64,000 nt of DNA from positions 101,653,086-101,717,085 of the forward strand of contig CM050650.1 of the NCBI GenBank assembly GCA_027574665.1. The letters are read 5' to 3'. Below are positions 49,370-63,600 of the stretch, piece after piece. The translations under genes and the position numbers were made by a program. How positions within the stretch are numbered: position 1 is the stretch's first letter; each line of letters begins with the position of its first letter. Below the pieces are notes generated by a model. That model saw only the letters and a program-made list of their open reading frames with translations. It did no database searches and was not told the DNA's origin. Origin of the DNA: Rhynochetos jubatus (lineage: Eukaryota > Chordata > Aves > Eurypygiformes > Rhynochetidae).

Positions 49370-51685
49370 AGAGGAGATGATGAGGAGGGGTGCCATGCTG
49401 CACCTTGTTCTCACCAACAGGGAGGGGCTGGTGGGGAATGTGAAGCTCGAGGGCAGCCTTGGTTGCAGTGACCACGAAATGGTGGCCTTTGAGATCCTTA
49501 TGGAGGCAAGGAGGGTGTGCAGCAAACTCGCTACCCTGGACTTCAGGAGAGCAGACTTTGGCCTTTTCAGGCAGCTGCTTGGCAGAGTTCCATGGGATGA
49601 AACCCTGGAGGGAAGAGGGATCTGAGAAAGCTGGCAAGTATTCCAGGATCATCTCCTCCAAGCTCAAGAGCTGTGCATCTCAATGAAGAGCAAGTGATGT
49701 AAAAACACCAGGAGACCTGAGTGGATGGACAAGCAGCGCCTGGACAAACTGAGGCACAAAAAGGAAGCCCACAGTGGGTGGCAGTAGGGACAGGGAGCCT
49801 GGGAGGAATACAGAGAAATTATCCAAGAGGCCAGGGATCAGATTAGGAAAGCTAAAGCCCTGATAGAATTAAACGTGGTCAGGGACATCAAGGCCAACAA
49901 GAAGGGTTCCTATAGGTACATAGGGTATAAAAAGAAGATCAGGCAAAGTGTGGGCCCTCTGAAAAAGGAAACGAGAGAGCTGGTTTTCCAGGATATGGAG
50001 AAGGCCAAGGTTCTCAATGATATTTTTGCCTTGGTCTTCATTGGCAAGGGCGCAAGCCGTACCCCCAGAGTCATGGAAGGCAAGGGCAGGGACTGGGAAA
50101 ATGGAGAGCTCCGCCCATGGTTACAGAGGATCAGATTTGGGAGCATCTGAGGAACCTGAAGGTGCACAAGTCCATCCACAGGTCCTGAAAGAACTAGTGG
50201 GTGAGGTTGCGAAACATCTATCCATCATATTCGAGAAGTTGTGGTGGTCTGGTGAAGTTCTCACTGACTGGACAAGGGGAAACATGACCCTTATCTTTGA
50301 AAAGGGAAAAGAGGAGGATCCAGGGAACTACAAGCCAGTCAGTCTCACCTCTGTGACTGGCAAGATCACAGAGCAGATCCTCCCAGTAACTATGCTAAGG
50401 CACATGGAAAACGAGGAGGTGATTGGTGACAGCCAACATGGCTTCACCAGGGGCAGATCATGCCTGACTAATATAGTGGCCTTCTATGATGGGGTCACGA
50501 CCTTGGTGGATAGAGGACGAGCAATCGATGACATGTACCTGGACTTGTGCAAAGCATTCGAAACCATCCTGCACAACATCCTTGTCTCTAAATTGGAGAG
50601 GCATGGATTTGACGGATGGACCACTCGATGGATAAAGAACTGGCTGGCTGGTCGTACTCAGAGAGTTGTGGTCAATGGGTCAATGTCTGAGTGGAGACCA
50701 GTGTTAGTGGTGTTCCTCAGGGGTCAGTGTTGGTACTCGTGCTGTTTAACATCTTCGTCAGTGACATGGATGGTGAGATTGAGTGCACTCTCAGCAACTT
50801 TGCTGACAACACCAAGCTGTGTGGTGCAGTTGACACGCTGGAGGGAAGGGATGGCATCCAGAGGGACCTGGACAGGCTGGAGAGGTGGGCCTCTGCCAAC
50901 CTCATGGAGTTCAACAAGGCCAAGTGCAAGGTCCTGCACCTGGGTTGGGGCAATCCCAAGCACAAGTACAGGCTGGGTGGGGAATGGATTGAGAGCAGCC
51001 CTGAGGAGAAGGACCTGGGGGTACTGGAGGACGAAAAGCTGAACATGAGCCAGCAGTGTGTTCTGGCATCCCAGAAAGCCAACCGGATCCTGGGCTGTGT
51101 CAGGAGAAGTGTGGCCAGGAGGTGGAGGGAGGTGATTCTCCCCCTCTACTCTGCTCTTGTGAGCCCCCACCTGGATCACTGCCTCCAGCTCTGGGGCCCT
51201 CAACATGACAAGGATATGGACTGGTTGGAGCGAGTCCAGAGGAGGCCACGAAGATGCTCAGAGGGCTGGAGCACCTCTGCTATGGGGACAGGCTGAGAAA
51301 ATAGGGCTTGTTCAGCCTGGAGAAAAGAAGGCTCCAGGGAGACCTTATTGCAGCTTTTCAGTACATAGAGGGGACCTGTAAGAATGATGGGCACAAACAT
51401 TTTAATAGGGCCTGTAGCGAAAGGACAAGGGATAATGGTTTTAAGATAAAAGAGAGAATATTTACAATAGATATTAAGAAGAAGTTTTTTACAATGAGGG
51501 CGGTGAAACACTGGAACAGGTGGCCCAGAATGGTGATAGAAGCCCCATCCTTGGAAACATTCAAGGTCAGGCTGGAAAATGCTCTGAGCAACCTGATCTA
51601 GTTGAAGGTGTCCCTGGTCACTTCAGGGGGGTTGGAAGTAGATGATCTTTAAGGTCTCTTATTGTTATTCTATGGTATGATTCTA
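49370..51685 (+). mobile_element. CR1 LINE, longest copy in the window
   Basis: A plus-strand CR1 of about 2.3 kb. It starts inside the ORF2 endonuclease, with RRGAMLHLVLTN then GSLGCSDHEMVAFEIL; the SDH at 49467-49475 is the conserved endonuclease terminal motif. The linker follows ([20 protein letters not shown], from 49875), then reverse transcriptase (50160-50900), the ORF C-terminus (to about 51600) and a 3' end with gttggaagtagatgatcttt and attctatggtatgattctaag. Several frameshifts and stops break ORF2. Degree of decay suggests intermediate age. It is truncated at the 5' end, lacking ORF1 and most of the endonuclease. Confidence 0.97.
50126..51296 (+). pseudogene. CR1 ORF2 reverse transcriptase, broken
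   Basis: This is the RT part of the CR1 at 49370-51685. Seen in order: [16 protein letters not shown] (50126-50173), a deletion that removes the MGPDG-type motif and shifts the frame, [46 protein letters not shown], and motif [10 protein letters not shown] (50536-50562; family usual AFD). Next comes a one-base frameshift at about 50700, then motif [10 protein letters not shown] (50706-50732), motif C FADN (50799-50810; family usual FADD), and the C-terminal [17 protein letters not shown]. The second aspartate of motif C is needed for metal binding, so this copy would be dead even without the frameshifts. The longest uninterrupted frames are 50017-51042 and 50691-51296. Confidence 0.93.
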
Positions 51686-54600
51686 AGATATAAGAAACAA
51701 CTTTATTTTATTTGGAAGAAAATCAAACAGCATCAGAATTTATGCTTTGATTTCAACAGCTAATAGGTGTAGAAGCAAAAAAAAAAAAGGACAAACTATC
51801 ACAGCAACATGAAAAATTAGTGTGCTGATGTAATAAAAGGTTCTCTACAAAAAATACAGTCATGGGAGATTTTTATTTAAAAAAGGAGTTGGGGAGAAAA
51901 TGGTCACGGAAAAAATAATTTCCATGCTTATAAAATCATACAATCAGAGTGCACCCAAAACCCAAGGTAAATACAACATTGCTATCACAGAACATTATTG
52001 AGTAGTTTATTATCAATTTAATATAGTAAATGCAAAATAACAATAACATTTTGTTGTAAGCTTACAATGGCAATATAATAAATCCTATAAAATAATTTGA
52101 AAATGTCACTTCCCTCTTGTTATTTTCTTCAGATGAAATATAATGGAAGTGATAGCATTTATCTACAAAGCGATGTAGTAAAATGGAGAAGTAACCACTG
52201 TGATGCGGTTTAATTCTTCAGGTGAAGAAAGAAATGGAAGTTGCTGCTTAGAAATAATAGGGACTAAGACTTTTCAAACAAATTTATTTTTTAATTTCTA
52301 GAACTCATTATCTTTTCATCAGCAGATTATAAGGAGTAACAATAGGATCACATTAAAATAATTATGATATCATGACTTTTGGAATGAAAACTTAAAAAGA
52401 GGGACAGGTTATATTATACCATTAATCCCCATTATTTCTCTAGTAGCAATTTGTCATGTTCATGAAATAGTTGGGCTTTTGGAACACGGTATAATTTAAG
52501 TTCTTTCCTACTACCTGTTGGTATTTCTGCTAGACTTGGTAAGTGCCTTATTTTTTTGCAACAAGCCTTTAGAAATTCTTTGGTATCACTTTGTTTACTT
52601 TAGGGTATATCTGCCCTAGGATTTTGAGGCAGCAATGCAGATTTGACATCGGTTTCCCTTTCCAGTACAACGAATATAAACGTATCCTATGCACCATACA
52701 GAGACAAACCATGAAATACGTTTAGAATGAAAGAAATACAGGTCCAATCTTCGTTGGCTGTAATTTATCTTGTGATTTGCATGAGCCAGGGTTTACTTGT
52801 TTAAGGTGCGGAATTTGGCCCTTGAACAAGAGACAGATTTCAATGTTGTGTTAAATGAGGAGTATTCGCATTCAGCCCAGTGGAATTGCTACTCATTTGT
52901 ATCGGGAAAGAAACAAGATTAAGCGTCTATTTAGAGTATGTTTTATAATTTCTAATCTTTGTGTATCAGCTCATTTGCATCTTATCTCCATGAAAAATTC
53001 TGTTGTTAGAGTTCATTGTCTCTCATTTCATATAACATATTTGCTGTAGTTTCAAAGCAGAAACAGTCATTGAAAGAAATTTTATAGTATTCATGTTGCG
53101 TATTTTTAACAACTTCGTTATTAAAACCACAGGGAAAAAATGTGTCAAATTATTGCAATTTCCCCTCTATGTGTTTTCTTTTCCAGAAGGCTTGAACCTA
53201 TCATGCATATGTTAAAATTAGCCTAGGGCCTAGGAAATTTGGCAGAGAAATTGTTAGAACAGTATTTCACAACCACCTGCACTTTCCTGTTGTGAATTTT
53301 ATTCCAATTTCTAAAAATATGCTTGCCATTAGCAGTGATTTAAGAGCTATGAGTGTATCATCAGTGCAGGCTGGAACCCTGAGAGAGGACAGCTAAAGAG
53401 AAGGAACAGTGATTATGACCTCCTTGTTAAGAGTCATCTATGCAAAATACATTCTGCAACCAGGGAGCTGCGCTGCCTTGGAGTATTCTTTACAAATGAT
53501 TTGTCTGAAGAAACAGGAGGGAAAATTTTGATAACGTGGAAAAAGCACAGACACTCCTCAAGTTCATAAACCAAGATTTACTGAAAGGTTAGTTATTGGA
53601 ATGTAAGGTGGGAAAATCAGACCACATAGTAGTTTTTATCAAAAAAGGAGTTTTTCAGTAATTTGAAGTTAAGAATACAATTTGTACGTCATAAATCTGA
53701 CTTTGAAAGCTATTTTTCAGAATGGAAGAAGTTGTTAGGTTTGGTAATAAAGGCTAGTAAGCAACATTCAGTGATGGAATATATTTTTGTCATCTGATTT
53801 GTTTTCTGTTGTGTGCACTGTTATCTACCAGTCATCACATTATAAGTCACACTGTGATCTTAGGTCCTATTTCAGCAAAAAACAAGTGATTACCTGGCCA
53901 ATAACTGATTTACTTCTTGAGATCTGGTAACATTTGGAATAGCACATACCAAAAGCAAATTATTTAATTCTCAGAATATTCCAATACCTCCTCATTTCCC
54001 AGTGTGGTTCTGTACAGCCATGTGGGCTCAACCCTTTTTGTTCGTATCAGTGCTATTTTTGTCTGTGCCTCTGTGCAGCAAGGAATGGCAGAGTGATGCT
54101 GTAATAAATAGGAATGTTCCCATTTTGGTTTGGGTTCATTTTCCTCAGAAGTCATTTCAGGATTAGCAGCTCCTTAAGTGTCTTTAGTCTACCTTTGCGA
54201 TGCAAATAAGACAGGTTGGCAGTTTGAACAAAAGTGTCACTTGGGGATTTGGCTATACCCTCAATTAAATTAACAAATTTAGCCTGAAGGTATCTCTGAA
54301 TATAGGTCAGAGGCTTTCAGTACGTGGTTGAGAGCTGGAGTAGTGGCAGCACCTTGCTTGTTAATGCTATAGGGAAGATATACCGTAACTGAAATGCTTG
54401 AAACATCTGTGTGCATTTAATAGTTTACTTGGGTGCTACATAATCCTGCTGTGAGGATTCCAGCCGCTGAATTTTCACATGTTTCTGGATTACTGAGGAG
54501 TAGTCACCTGCTGTAAAAATGCATAGGGAATGATTAGCAGCTGACAAATCCAGGTGCTGGGCTATGAGGCATTTGAACATTTGTGGTATTGCTTTCCATT

Positions 54601-55044
54601 CATCTTCGGGATAATACTGTGTGAGCTAGACTAGAAATACCAATGCCTCTAAGATTGCTTGTTTCTAAAAATACTTTCTAAATATTCTGAATATTCTAAA
54701 ATATTTCTAAAAATATTTTCAAGGCTAGTTTTTGTGGATTATTATTTCCTGTCTACAAAAACCGCTGTGTTCGCCCAAAGGGAAAAAAAAAATGATAATA
54801 AACCAGGAGCTTTTAATCAGCTGTGAACTAAAAGGTCGGCCTAAGGGACCTACACAATGCCGGAGTTATTTTATGGAACTTGTTTTAGGACAGCATCAAT
54901 TCAAATTCAGTTCACATACACAAAAACTTATTAATTATTACAAATCCAGATGAATGATTCCTAAGGCCTAGTTTTTCATGGCCTTTCTCCTCACTTCTCT
55001 TTACATAGTGTAGAATCCATACCCTTAGGACTCCTGCGGAGTCA
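51686..55044. other. Unique AT-rich non-coding DNA
   Basis: A 12-or-more A run lies at about 51777-51788, and the AT-rich string of near-repeats aaatattct/aaatatttct lies at 54670-54720. Nothing else recognised. Confidence 0.6.
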
Positions 55045-55128
55045 TGGGTGGGTGTACCTACCCATGGCAGGGGGGTTGGAACTGGATGGTCTTTAAGGTT
55101 CCTCCCAAACCAAACCATTCTATGAATA
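55045..55128 (+). mobile_element. CR1 LINE 3'-end stub
   Basis: Only the last 80 or so bases of a plus-strand CR1: gtacctacccatggcagggg, then ggttggaactggatggtctt, ending in ccattctatgaat. It is the shortest CR1 in the window apart from the nested stub at 7655. Confidence 0.93.
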
Positions 55129-57109
55129 AGCATGAAGCTGATTTACTGTCATGGGAGTTAGTTCTGTGTCTTTGTAAATGTAGCTGTGTATACATATAAA
55201 TTAAGGAAAAATTTCTCAGCATAAAATCTGACCTGCAGGTATGTGTTTTTTTCTGAAAGTGCAACTTCTGTGCAAGTTTGGGCAGCATTCTCCCATACTA
55301 GGCTGTTGAGAATACTGACATTTGCTGAGTGCCTTAAACTCAAGTGATCAAACTACAATATTAAATAAAATAAAGGTGCTACAGGCACTTCCTAGTTTTA
55401 TCCAATGTCTTCTTTTCAAGGTATTGCACACAAATGCAGTTGATAATGTGAAATAATTATTTGTAGCGTAGGATTCTTTCATGTCAGTTTACTTCTTTGA
55501 TAAAATGCCATGCTGTTTGATTACTGTATGAGTTACATTATTGCAGATAGTGATGATTTGAAGTAAACTTAAGGGTGTAAAATGAGACTTTTCTTCAATA
55601 GCACATAGTGAGTTAACATTTCTGAACGTTTACTAACCTAAAAGTTATAAATGCAATTATATTTGAATACCAGTATTCCAAGCCAAAGTTAAATCAACTG
55701 TTATCAGGAAATTATGTGATTATTTATTTTTCCTTATCTTATTTACAGTTTGATTCTCTTCTTATGACTATTAAATATCTGTAGTTAAACTAGGTCTGGT
55801 GTCTACAGAAAGAAAAGAAAGATACTTGTTTTGTCAAGGTTTTACTGGCTTCAGAATTGAGAATGGTTAGAAAAGAGAAAGAGAAGCAATCACATACCAT
55901 GGTGGTAATGTAATATTCTTGCAAGCACTGACCTACTGTGCTATGTCCTCTGAAATTTCAAAAAGAGGTGATGACTATGATGGGGAACTGGTCTGCCCAT
56001 GGTTTTTCTTGTAAACAATGCCAAGGACTTAAGCAGGTCTAGTGAATGCAGAATGAGCTAGATTCTCCATTTAAACTCTAGAAAGTATTTCCACCACCAG
56101 AAATCTTTGTTGAGGTCATGGGAAGCATTTCCATGCAACTGAGGTGGCTTAGAACAGTGCTTGTCAAAACCATACCTTGTGTATAATGGAAGACTTGGCA
56201 ACTCCAAAATGAAGTTTCTCAGCAGTTTTGTCTGAATACTCAGATGGGTATGAAAGCTAGAAGTTTAGAGTCTCTGTCCTCACCTCTCAACAGTGGGCTA
56301 TTCTGAATTTTCCTCTTGTTTTCTACAAAACATTGAAAGAGTTTGGTGTTATGTTGATCAGACTGTGATAATACTTGAAATCTTGAAATACAGTATTACT
56401 AGAAGATGGATCCCCACACAGTTCTGTTTTCAATTGAAAATAAGATAGATTTGAATGGTAATGACATGGTACAGAGAAAGTTCTGTCCTTCTGCAGGAAT
56501 ATATTCTCAAATCGTATTCCTTTTTGCTATAGTGGAGCTATATTAGCATGTGTAAGTTATCTGTCTCTCATAAAAGATAATATAGTATGCAACTTGCTAT
56601 TGCACTTTTGCAATGAACCTTGATCCAAGTCATCCTTTAGAAGTTATAAATTTTAAATATTTAATTTCGTTTTTAGATGCACAGAATATCTCCGGTAAGC
56701 TAGCGAAAAGAATTTTCTGAGTGTTTAATGAGAGTAAGAAGTAGTCAGTGCTAGCTGCTTTCTCTATATTAGTTATAGATCAGATTGGAGAAAATCATTT
56801 ATAACCATCAGTACAGATGATAAGGATAATGCAACATTGCATTATTGACACATGCAGTAGCTTTGTTCTCAAGTATTTAGGAGTCTCTCATGTCTTCAAC
56901 ACCAACTTTCCATCGCAGTAAAGTGCAGGTCCGGTCTCAACTGACTACAGCAGTGCACCTGCCATTATCCCACAGGACTTCCATATATTACCCACACTAG
57001 ACAGGATACTCCATCACAGACCTAATCTCAGTCCTTACTGCATGTGTTTACATTAATCACAGCATGTTACAACCTCTTCTAGTACTTTTTAAATAAGGTA
57101 TCTTTTCTG
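55129..57109. other. Unique AT-rich non-coding DNA
   Basis: Nothing recognised. Confidence 0.6.
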
Positions 57110-57693
57110 CGAGACTGCTACAGCATGGGTCCCCTGTGACGTAACAAATTCTGCCAGTAAACCTGCTCCAGCCTGGGCTCCCTTCTCCACAGGGCCACAG
57201 GTCCTGCCAGCAGCCTGCTCCAGTGTGGACTTCACACAGGGTCACAGCCTCCTTCAGGCATCCCCCTGCTCTGGTGTGGGGTCCTCCCCGGGCTGTAGGT
57301 GGGTCTCTGCTCCCCTGTGACCCTCCATGGCTGCAGGGCACAGCCGGCCTCACCATGGGCTGCACTACGGCCTGCTGGGGAATCTCTGCTCTGGTGCCTT
57401 TAACACCTCCTCCTTCTCCACTGACCTTGGTATCTGCAGACTTGTTTCTCTCATGTCTTGCTCTCTCTCTGCTGCAAATTCCCCCCATCTTCATTTCGGC
57501 CCCCCCCATTCTTAAACACGTTATCCCAGAGGTGCTGCCACTGATGGGCTTGGCCTTAGCCAGTGGTGGGTCCATCCTGGAGCCGGCTGCCATTGACTCT
57601 GTCGGACATAGGGAAAGCTTGTAGCAGCTTCTCACAGAAGCCATCCCTGTAGCCATCCCTGCTACCAAAACCTTGCCACGTAAAGCCAGTACA
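57110..57693 (-). mobile_element. LTR of an avian endogenous retrovirus, 3'-truncated
   Basis: On the minus strand it begins TGTACTGGCTTTACGTGGC followed by aaggttttggtagcaggg, and parallels the LTR at 18570 for about 550 bases (ggcttctgtgagaagctg, ggcagccggctcc, and the GC-rich degenerate units around 'ctggagcagg'). Similarity fades at about 57110, halfway along the 18570 copy, so the 3' half of the LTR is missing. The minus-strand frame 57057-57668 (203 codons) runs through the LTR in sense orientation but has no retroviral or other protein motif; it is open because the LTR is GC-rich. Confidence 0.88.
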
Positions 57694-60600
57694 ACTAGAC
57701 AAAGACAGTAATTACAAAACTCGCACTAAGTTGCATAAGCTCTTACATTGAAATTGTTTTCTCTAACTTCATATTAGAAAAGGAGAATTTTGTTATATAT
57801 ATGACTACCTTACTGATGATTTGCCTGCAAAATACAACTATACTATCAGGATGTAAGTCATCCCAGCTATGTTTAGGTATTTGCAGTATGGATAACCATA
57901 GCTGATGTTACCCTACGTTCCTTTTATAGTTAGTAGAGTAAAAATGGGCACTTCCACAGAGCTATTCATCTCATCTAATTTAAACATCTACTTTAAGGTA
58001 AGATTAGCTCCTTAAAAAGCCCTGTTTCCACTTACTGCTCATGTAAGGAGCCTTCGGTGTTCAGCTCAGGACTGTTTGCATGGTATCTAATCAAACAGAT
58101 TTGGACAGGTGCAGCCCACCATCAGTCTTTTTTAAATTATTGACTGGTTCTACTGAAAATTGAGATGCAGAACTAAACTGGCTGCAGTGGATGCTTAATT
58201 CAGTGACTTGGAAAGTGGCAAATGAGAAATTCCAAAATTGAAGCAGTGCGTTGCAGCGTTTACTGCCTTTTAATAGTACAATACATTTACTCCTCTGTTC
58301 ATGATTTAAATACGTTTATCTTCCTTGTACATGTATGCATCCTGAATTGGCAGATTATTTCTGTTTATTAAAATGTACCCTGAGCTTTTTTCCCTCCACT
58401 GGTTCTTTTGGTCACCTCTTTCAAACGGCTAAGAAGGAAGCTCAGGAGAACATTCCCTCACCCTGGCATTAATCACAGCAGTATAAAGTATGGAGCTATT
58501 GATTGCTTATAACTGCATCTTTTGAACGTTTGGAGCCATTGTGTTCACAACATGATGAATGCACTTGCAGATGGCTTTGTCTGTAGTGGTCATAAACTCC
58601 AGTTAATGGCTGAATTAATCTATAGTAAATGAATAATATCCTTTCTGGCTGTTCCAGGGAATAAACTACTTGTAGCATTTTTTCTGTTGTAAAAAAAGCA
58701 GTCATAATTCAAGCAAGTACATGTGTCAGCTTCCCAAAATGTGGAAAAGCGCCCTGTATAAATAAAAGGATTCACTTTGAAAGCCATTATGTGAAGAGTT
58801 TCAGGAATAGGAAATAAGCTGACATTCAAATAAGCATTTCATCTTCTGAAGTGAAAACACGTTTTTTTCACATGCTTATTATGAAAAATTAAAAGGACAC
58901 AGATTTTAGATTTTTCTGCATTAGAGGTGACAGCTTTCAGAAATCTTCCTGAATTTTCCTTCTTTTTACATTTTTTTTTCATTCATCAGTTGAGTTTTTT
59001 TCTTTTTGCCTAAAAAAGCAAGCAAAAATCAACCTCAGAAAGAAATAGCTGAAAGATATTGGTGAAATACCACCTGGACAATTAACTAACCTAAAAACAA
59101 ATTAACAGTTTAGAAGGCTTCTAAATCTAGAGAAAAACAAATTAAAATCAGGCTTTCTCAGTTTCCCTGAATGCAAATATACCCCACAAAAAACCAAGGA
59201 AGGTGCTCATCATAGGTTCTTTGGATGTTCTGTCTTTCTCACCTCTCTTTTTCCTCTCCACTCCTCCTGAGCTCAAAGGAAAACAAACACTTAATTGTGA
59301 CCTTTCAGGCTTTAGTCAATGTGGTTTGTTTTTTCTCGTACTTCACTGCCCAGTAATTGTTTCTGCTGTTTCTACCCCAGATAAACAAACAAATCCTAGT
59401 AGGGGGACTCTGCAATCTCACCTTCCAACACCCTGGCCGTCCAGTACAGTTTGGAGCAATGCAGAATCTTCCCTGGATCTCAGTTACCGGTTTTGCTTCA
59501 TTCATAGGGAATTAAATGGCCCCAAAGCCAATGTCATGATGTGGGGTGGGAGGGGACAGTGTGCACTGTGGGATCCTTCCTGTCGCAAAGCTGGGACTGG
59601 CAAGATGTTGATACTATTTTGAATGCAAAGCGCAGCATTTTGAGCACATTCCATTACATACTGAATAGTATGAGAATTCCAAAGAAAAAATGCTTCATGT
59701 TTGCTTTTTTGCTCAAGAACTTATTATCAGTAATCAGTGACTATATTACTGTCGCAACTGCCTTGTGCTCTGGTTCCCGGTATGGTAGCACTGACAACAC
59801 AAATAGCTGTGGCTGGTTGAATTAACAAGATTGCAGAGAATCTTACTGGCTGTTGCTTTATACTGCTGTTCCTTTATTTAAATGACTGACTGATGGAATT
59901 TGTTTCCTGTCTGTTTCTTAAGATACTTTCCAATTATAAAAGGAAGTATGTTAGAAGATATTTTTCCTGTCTGATCTAGGCTTTTAAATATCCCAGTATA
60001 CCACTACAATATTTTTAGGATTTGGAGTTGACAGCACATGTGTATCAGCTGGGGGGGATTTAGTGGTTATACAGACTAGGATGCTTTGTTTGTTTGTTTG
60101 TTTGTTGTTTTCTTACCACATGGAATTCTGATGTGAAATCCCCCTTTTTGAGTACAGGAAGATTCCATTTGATGTGCTGTGTTTGCCCTTGACTTCATTA
60201 CGTGTAGTAACGCTTGCTGGAGGAAATGCAAGTCCTGAAGCAACTGGCTAAACTTTAAACTATAGTCTGTATTGATCTATAAAGTGTGTATCGTAGTTGG
60301 ATTATTACTTACAAAAACCTTACAGATACATAGATATGCATGTCATCAGCGTGCTAAAACTTGGTCTTAGGTTAACTAATAATTGCTGCATGGATTAGAG
60401 ATAAAAATCCTTTTCTGTTGGCCTCTCTAAAAGTCACTTAAACAATGATAAGCTGACTCAAGGACACTGGTATTGACTCTGGTAGAGCTGTAAAACCATT
60501 ATTCAGTGGCACAATAAAAGTATCATCACGGCAAAGGTCAGATTAAAGGAGTGAAGTCTGAACAATTGTAAATAATCAACACGTGCATTTGTAATTGATC

Positions 60601-63600
60601 TGTTGAAATTACTGTTTCTTCTTAAAGTGGTATCTGAGAGTTGCAAGTAACCGTTTTGGAATATCCTTTAATAAACATATTTTAGTCTACTCCATGAAAA
60701 TGGAGATGGTTTGATAGCAAAGGATAGGAAAAGATAGGATTTTCTTAATTATTTTTTAATTGCATACCACTTCGTTGCCTACTGCATTATTATGGAAGAT
60801 AGTTGCAAAAGCTGCTAGTACATTTAAAAAGAAAATAAGTATTTGTAAATGTCACGGCTCTTGACTGTTTTACTGTCTTGTCTAGGACAGGTGCTGAGAT
60901 GCACACAGAACAAGGAGCCAGGGGGAAATCTGCGTGCAGTCAGAGCAGTGAATAAGCACAGTTCTGTGCATTTGGTGCTGATAAGCTGGTCAACAGAATG
61001 ACACTGCAACGTGCAGTTTTGACTAAAGGTGTTTTTCAAATTGAAAGTAAATATTTCTCAGCTAGCAAAGATTACATCCTTACATGTCATTCTTAATACC
61101 ATTCATGCTAACATCTTTTTATAACGATTTCCTACTGTGATTGTGCTGTCAGACATGGCATTTTCAACAGCACCTCCCAGTCACAGGAGTAACTGTTGCT
61201 CATGGCCAGCTCAGTTGGCAATGTATTTATATACCAGTTCCACAGACATGACTGAAATCGGAATACAAAACCTCAGTACTTTACTGAAGTTGAAATATAA
61301 AAACGGGTAGCACAAACATTACTAAAATTAAAATACAAGCAAGTAATAACACCGAAACAAGACATTAGAAATATGGCTTTGGTCTACCCAGATATTATTC
61401 TGACCAAAAGCATCAGAGGCTTTTTTAAAAAATTCTTACTTAATTGACTTCCTAAAATGTGTTGTGATTTCAACTAAACTATTTTCTTTCTTGCAGCTTG
61501 TATGGAAAATTTTATGCTAAATTATTATAATATTTTCTTTTAAGTCGGCTTTGCATTACTTACGGCGCTATTTCAGGGAATACAAAAGCAATGTGAAAAT
61601 TACTTCTAATTGCCTCAGTTATCTTTAAAAATTTGAGATTATGAAAAATTATAAAGAGGCAAAGAAAACAATGCAGCTTAGGCACTTTGTATTGCTGGTG
61701 GTGGTTTTCAGCATGAAGCCTGTTTTGAATGTTCTCTATAATTAAATGTATATTGTACTTTATGTAAATATAGTAAAGTACGTAACATATTTATGTTATG
61801 TATTATGAAGTGTGAGATTATTTATATTTAGTTTCAAATGCCTAAAAATGATTTTATTTCTGTTTATAAACCCATTTACTAGTCCTATCAACAACACTGC
61901 CATTCTCAAAATAGTGAATTTTTTGAGGATCTTTAATAGCATTTATTATTTTCACCACCTGACAAAATACTGTGATTTTCTGCATATTTTTGTAACTGTT
62001 ACATAACTGTGTAAAAATATATATGTATGCATGCATTGGAATTCTAACTACTCACACTCCACCAAAATTGGAATCTAGGTAGGCACCTCGGCTTGAAAGA
62101 GAAATTCAGGATCCTGTCCTCAGACACTGCCTACTCTGGTAACACTTTTAGTCATTCAGCTCCTGAGTTGGGCTAAACATCTAAACTTGCATGTGCTCAG
62201 AAACGTTCAGCTCCAAGAAAACAGGCACCACCTCCCACCTTCACTCCAATATAGAAACCGAGTAGGAAGAGGCAGAGACTCCACCTAAATCTACAGTCTC
62301 TTAAACACACTCAGGCTGTGCTTAATACATTGATAATATTAAGTTTAACAAAAAATGAAACAGACGTCTGCATTCTCATTCATGCTGTTTCGCAGAACTG
62401 CTTTAGAATGACAACGTTTTCCTGTTTAAGTATTTTTTTAGACAAAATCTTCAAGTTTTAGATCTTTCTCAGGCTGACTTGATTGAGACCTCAAATCACA
62501 GAACAAGCACTGGTCAGAAAAGAACGAGGTGACGACCCAAATGTTAATTAAAAGAGACACTTTTTGGATGTCATTATAATAAGATTCTGACTGAGGAGTG
62601 TGAGGCAGTTTGGGACAACAGACTAGCCACCACTACCAGTTTTTCCTGTCCCTTCTATATGACTGCCTGAACCATTCATCTGTCACCTCTTGAATTATTG
62701 CAGCTCACAGTGAAAAATTTTAACTGAACTACAAGTTTCTGTTCACTTTAAAAAGCTGGGTGGTAACCTGTGATGATTCTGGAGCTGATGGCCACTTCAC
62801 ATGTCCCTGTAGTGAGGGCAGACAGACCGGCGAGAGCAGAAAGCCTTTACTGCAGATACAGTAAGGGGGGAAGACACCTGTACCCGTTCGAGCCTTGTTC
62901 AAAGAAGAGAGGAACGTTCCCAGGCATTTTCTGTTTCACAGGCTGTTGGGTAGGCATGCTTCCTAGGGATGACTGAAGGCAAAGATGTGATTGTGGGGTA
63001 TATTTTGGTGAGCTGGGATTCCTGTGTCAAGTGCTTCTGAGAGGGAAGCTATCATACAGCCAGTGTCTACTCTGAGAAACAGAGATACCAAGCTAGTACC
63101 AGGAGTGCCTGTTAACCTTGCTTTGAACGAACAGGAGTGATTTGCTCGAGCACTGTCTCCCAGATGCGAGGGAACACTGAGGATGCCTGGTGTCAAAGCA
63201 CACCCAGAATGCTGCTGCAAGGTTGTGGGTTTTTTGGGTTTTTTTTCTCTGTTAATTTCAGTGGTAGCTTTCTTATTCACTATAGACGTGGACAGCTTGG
63301 ATGCCTGTGGATCAATGTATTTTCCATTGATTGAGCACCCCAATTAAGAAGCACTATCTAACAAGCACAATAGATTTTTTTCTTGAATAAGTCATCTTAA
63401 GAAGACCTTAAAGATTATTTTTAGTAATGGAGGTAGCACCTAAAACACGTGGTGTTTTTATTGAAGAGCTTAAAGCACTTTTAAGTTTAGCTGAATAACT
63501 AGTGAGGGTTTCTTAAGTCAGAGAGATGTTCAAGTCACACAAAATACAGAAGAATGAACCCTCTTTATTCTACACTATTTACATATATATTTGGTATATG

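Noticed and set aside
57057-57668. Minus-strand open frame of 203 codons
   Set aside because: Runs through the non-coding LTR at 57110-57693 and has no retroviral or cellular protein motif.
59203-59622. Plus-strand open frame of 139 codons in repeat-poor DNA
   Set aside because: No recognisable domain and no exon or promoter signals that I can support; single-frame openness of this length is expected by chance in 64 kb read in six frames.
62080-62330. GC-richer patch that looks repeat-like
   Set aside because: No family could be named and no terminal repeats or target duplication were found, so it was left as unassigned unique DNA.
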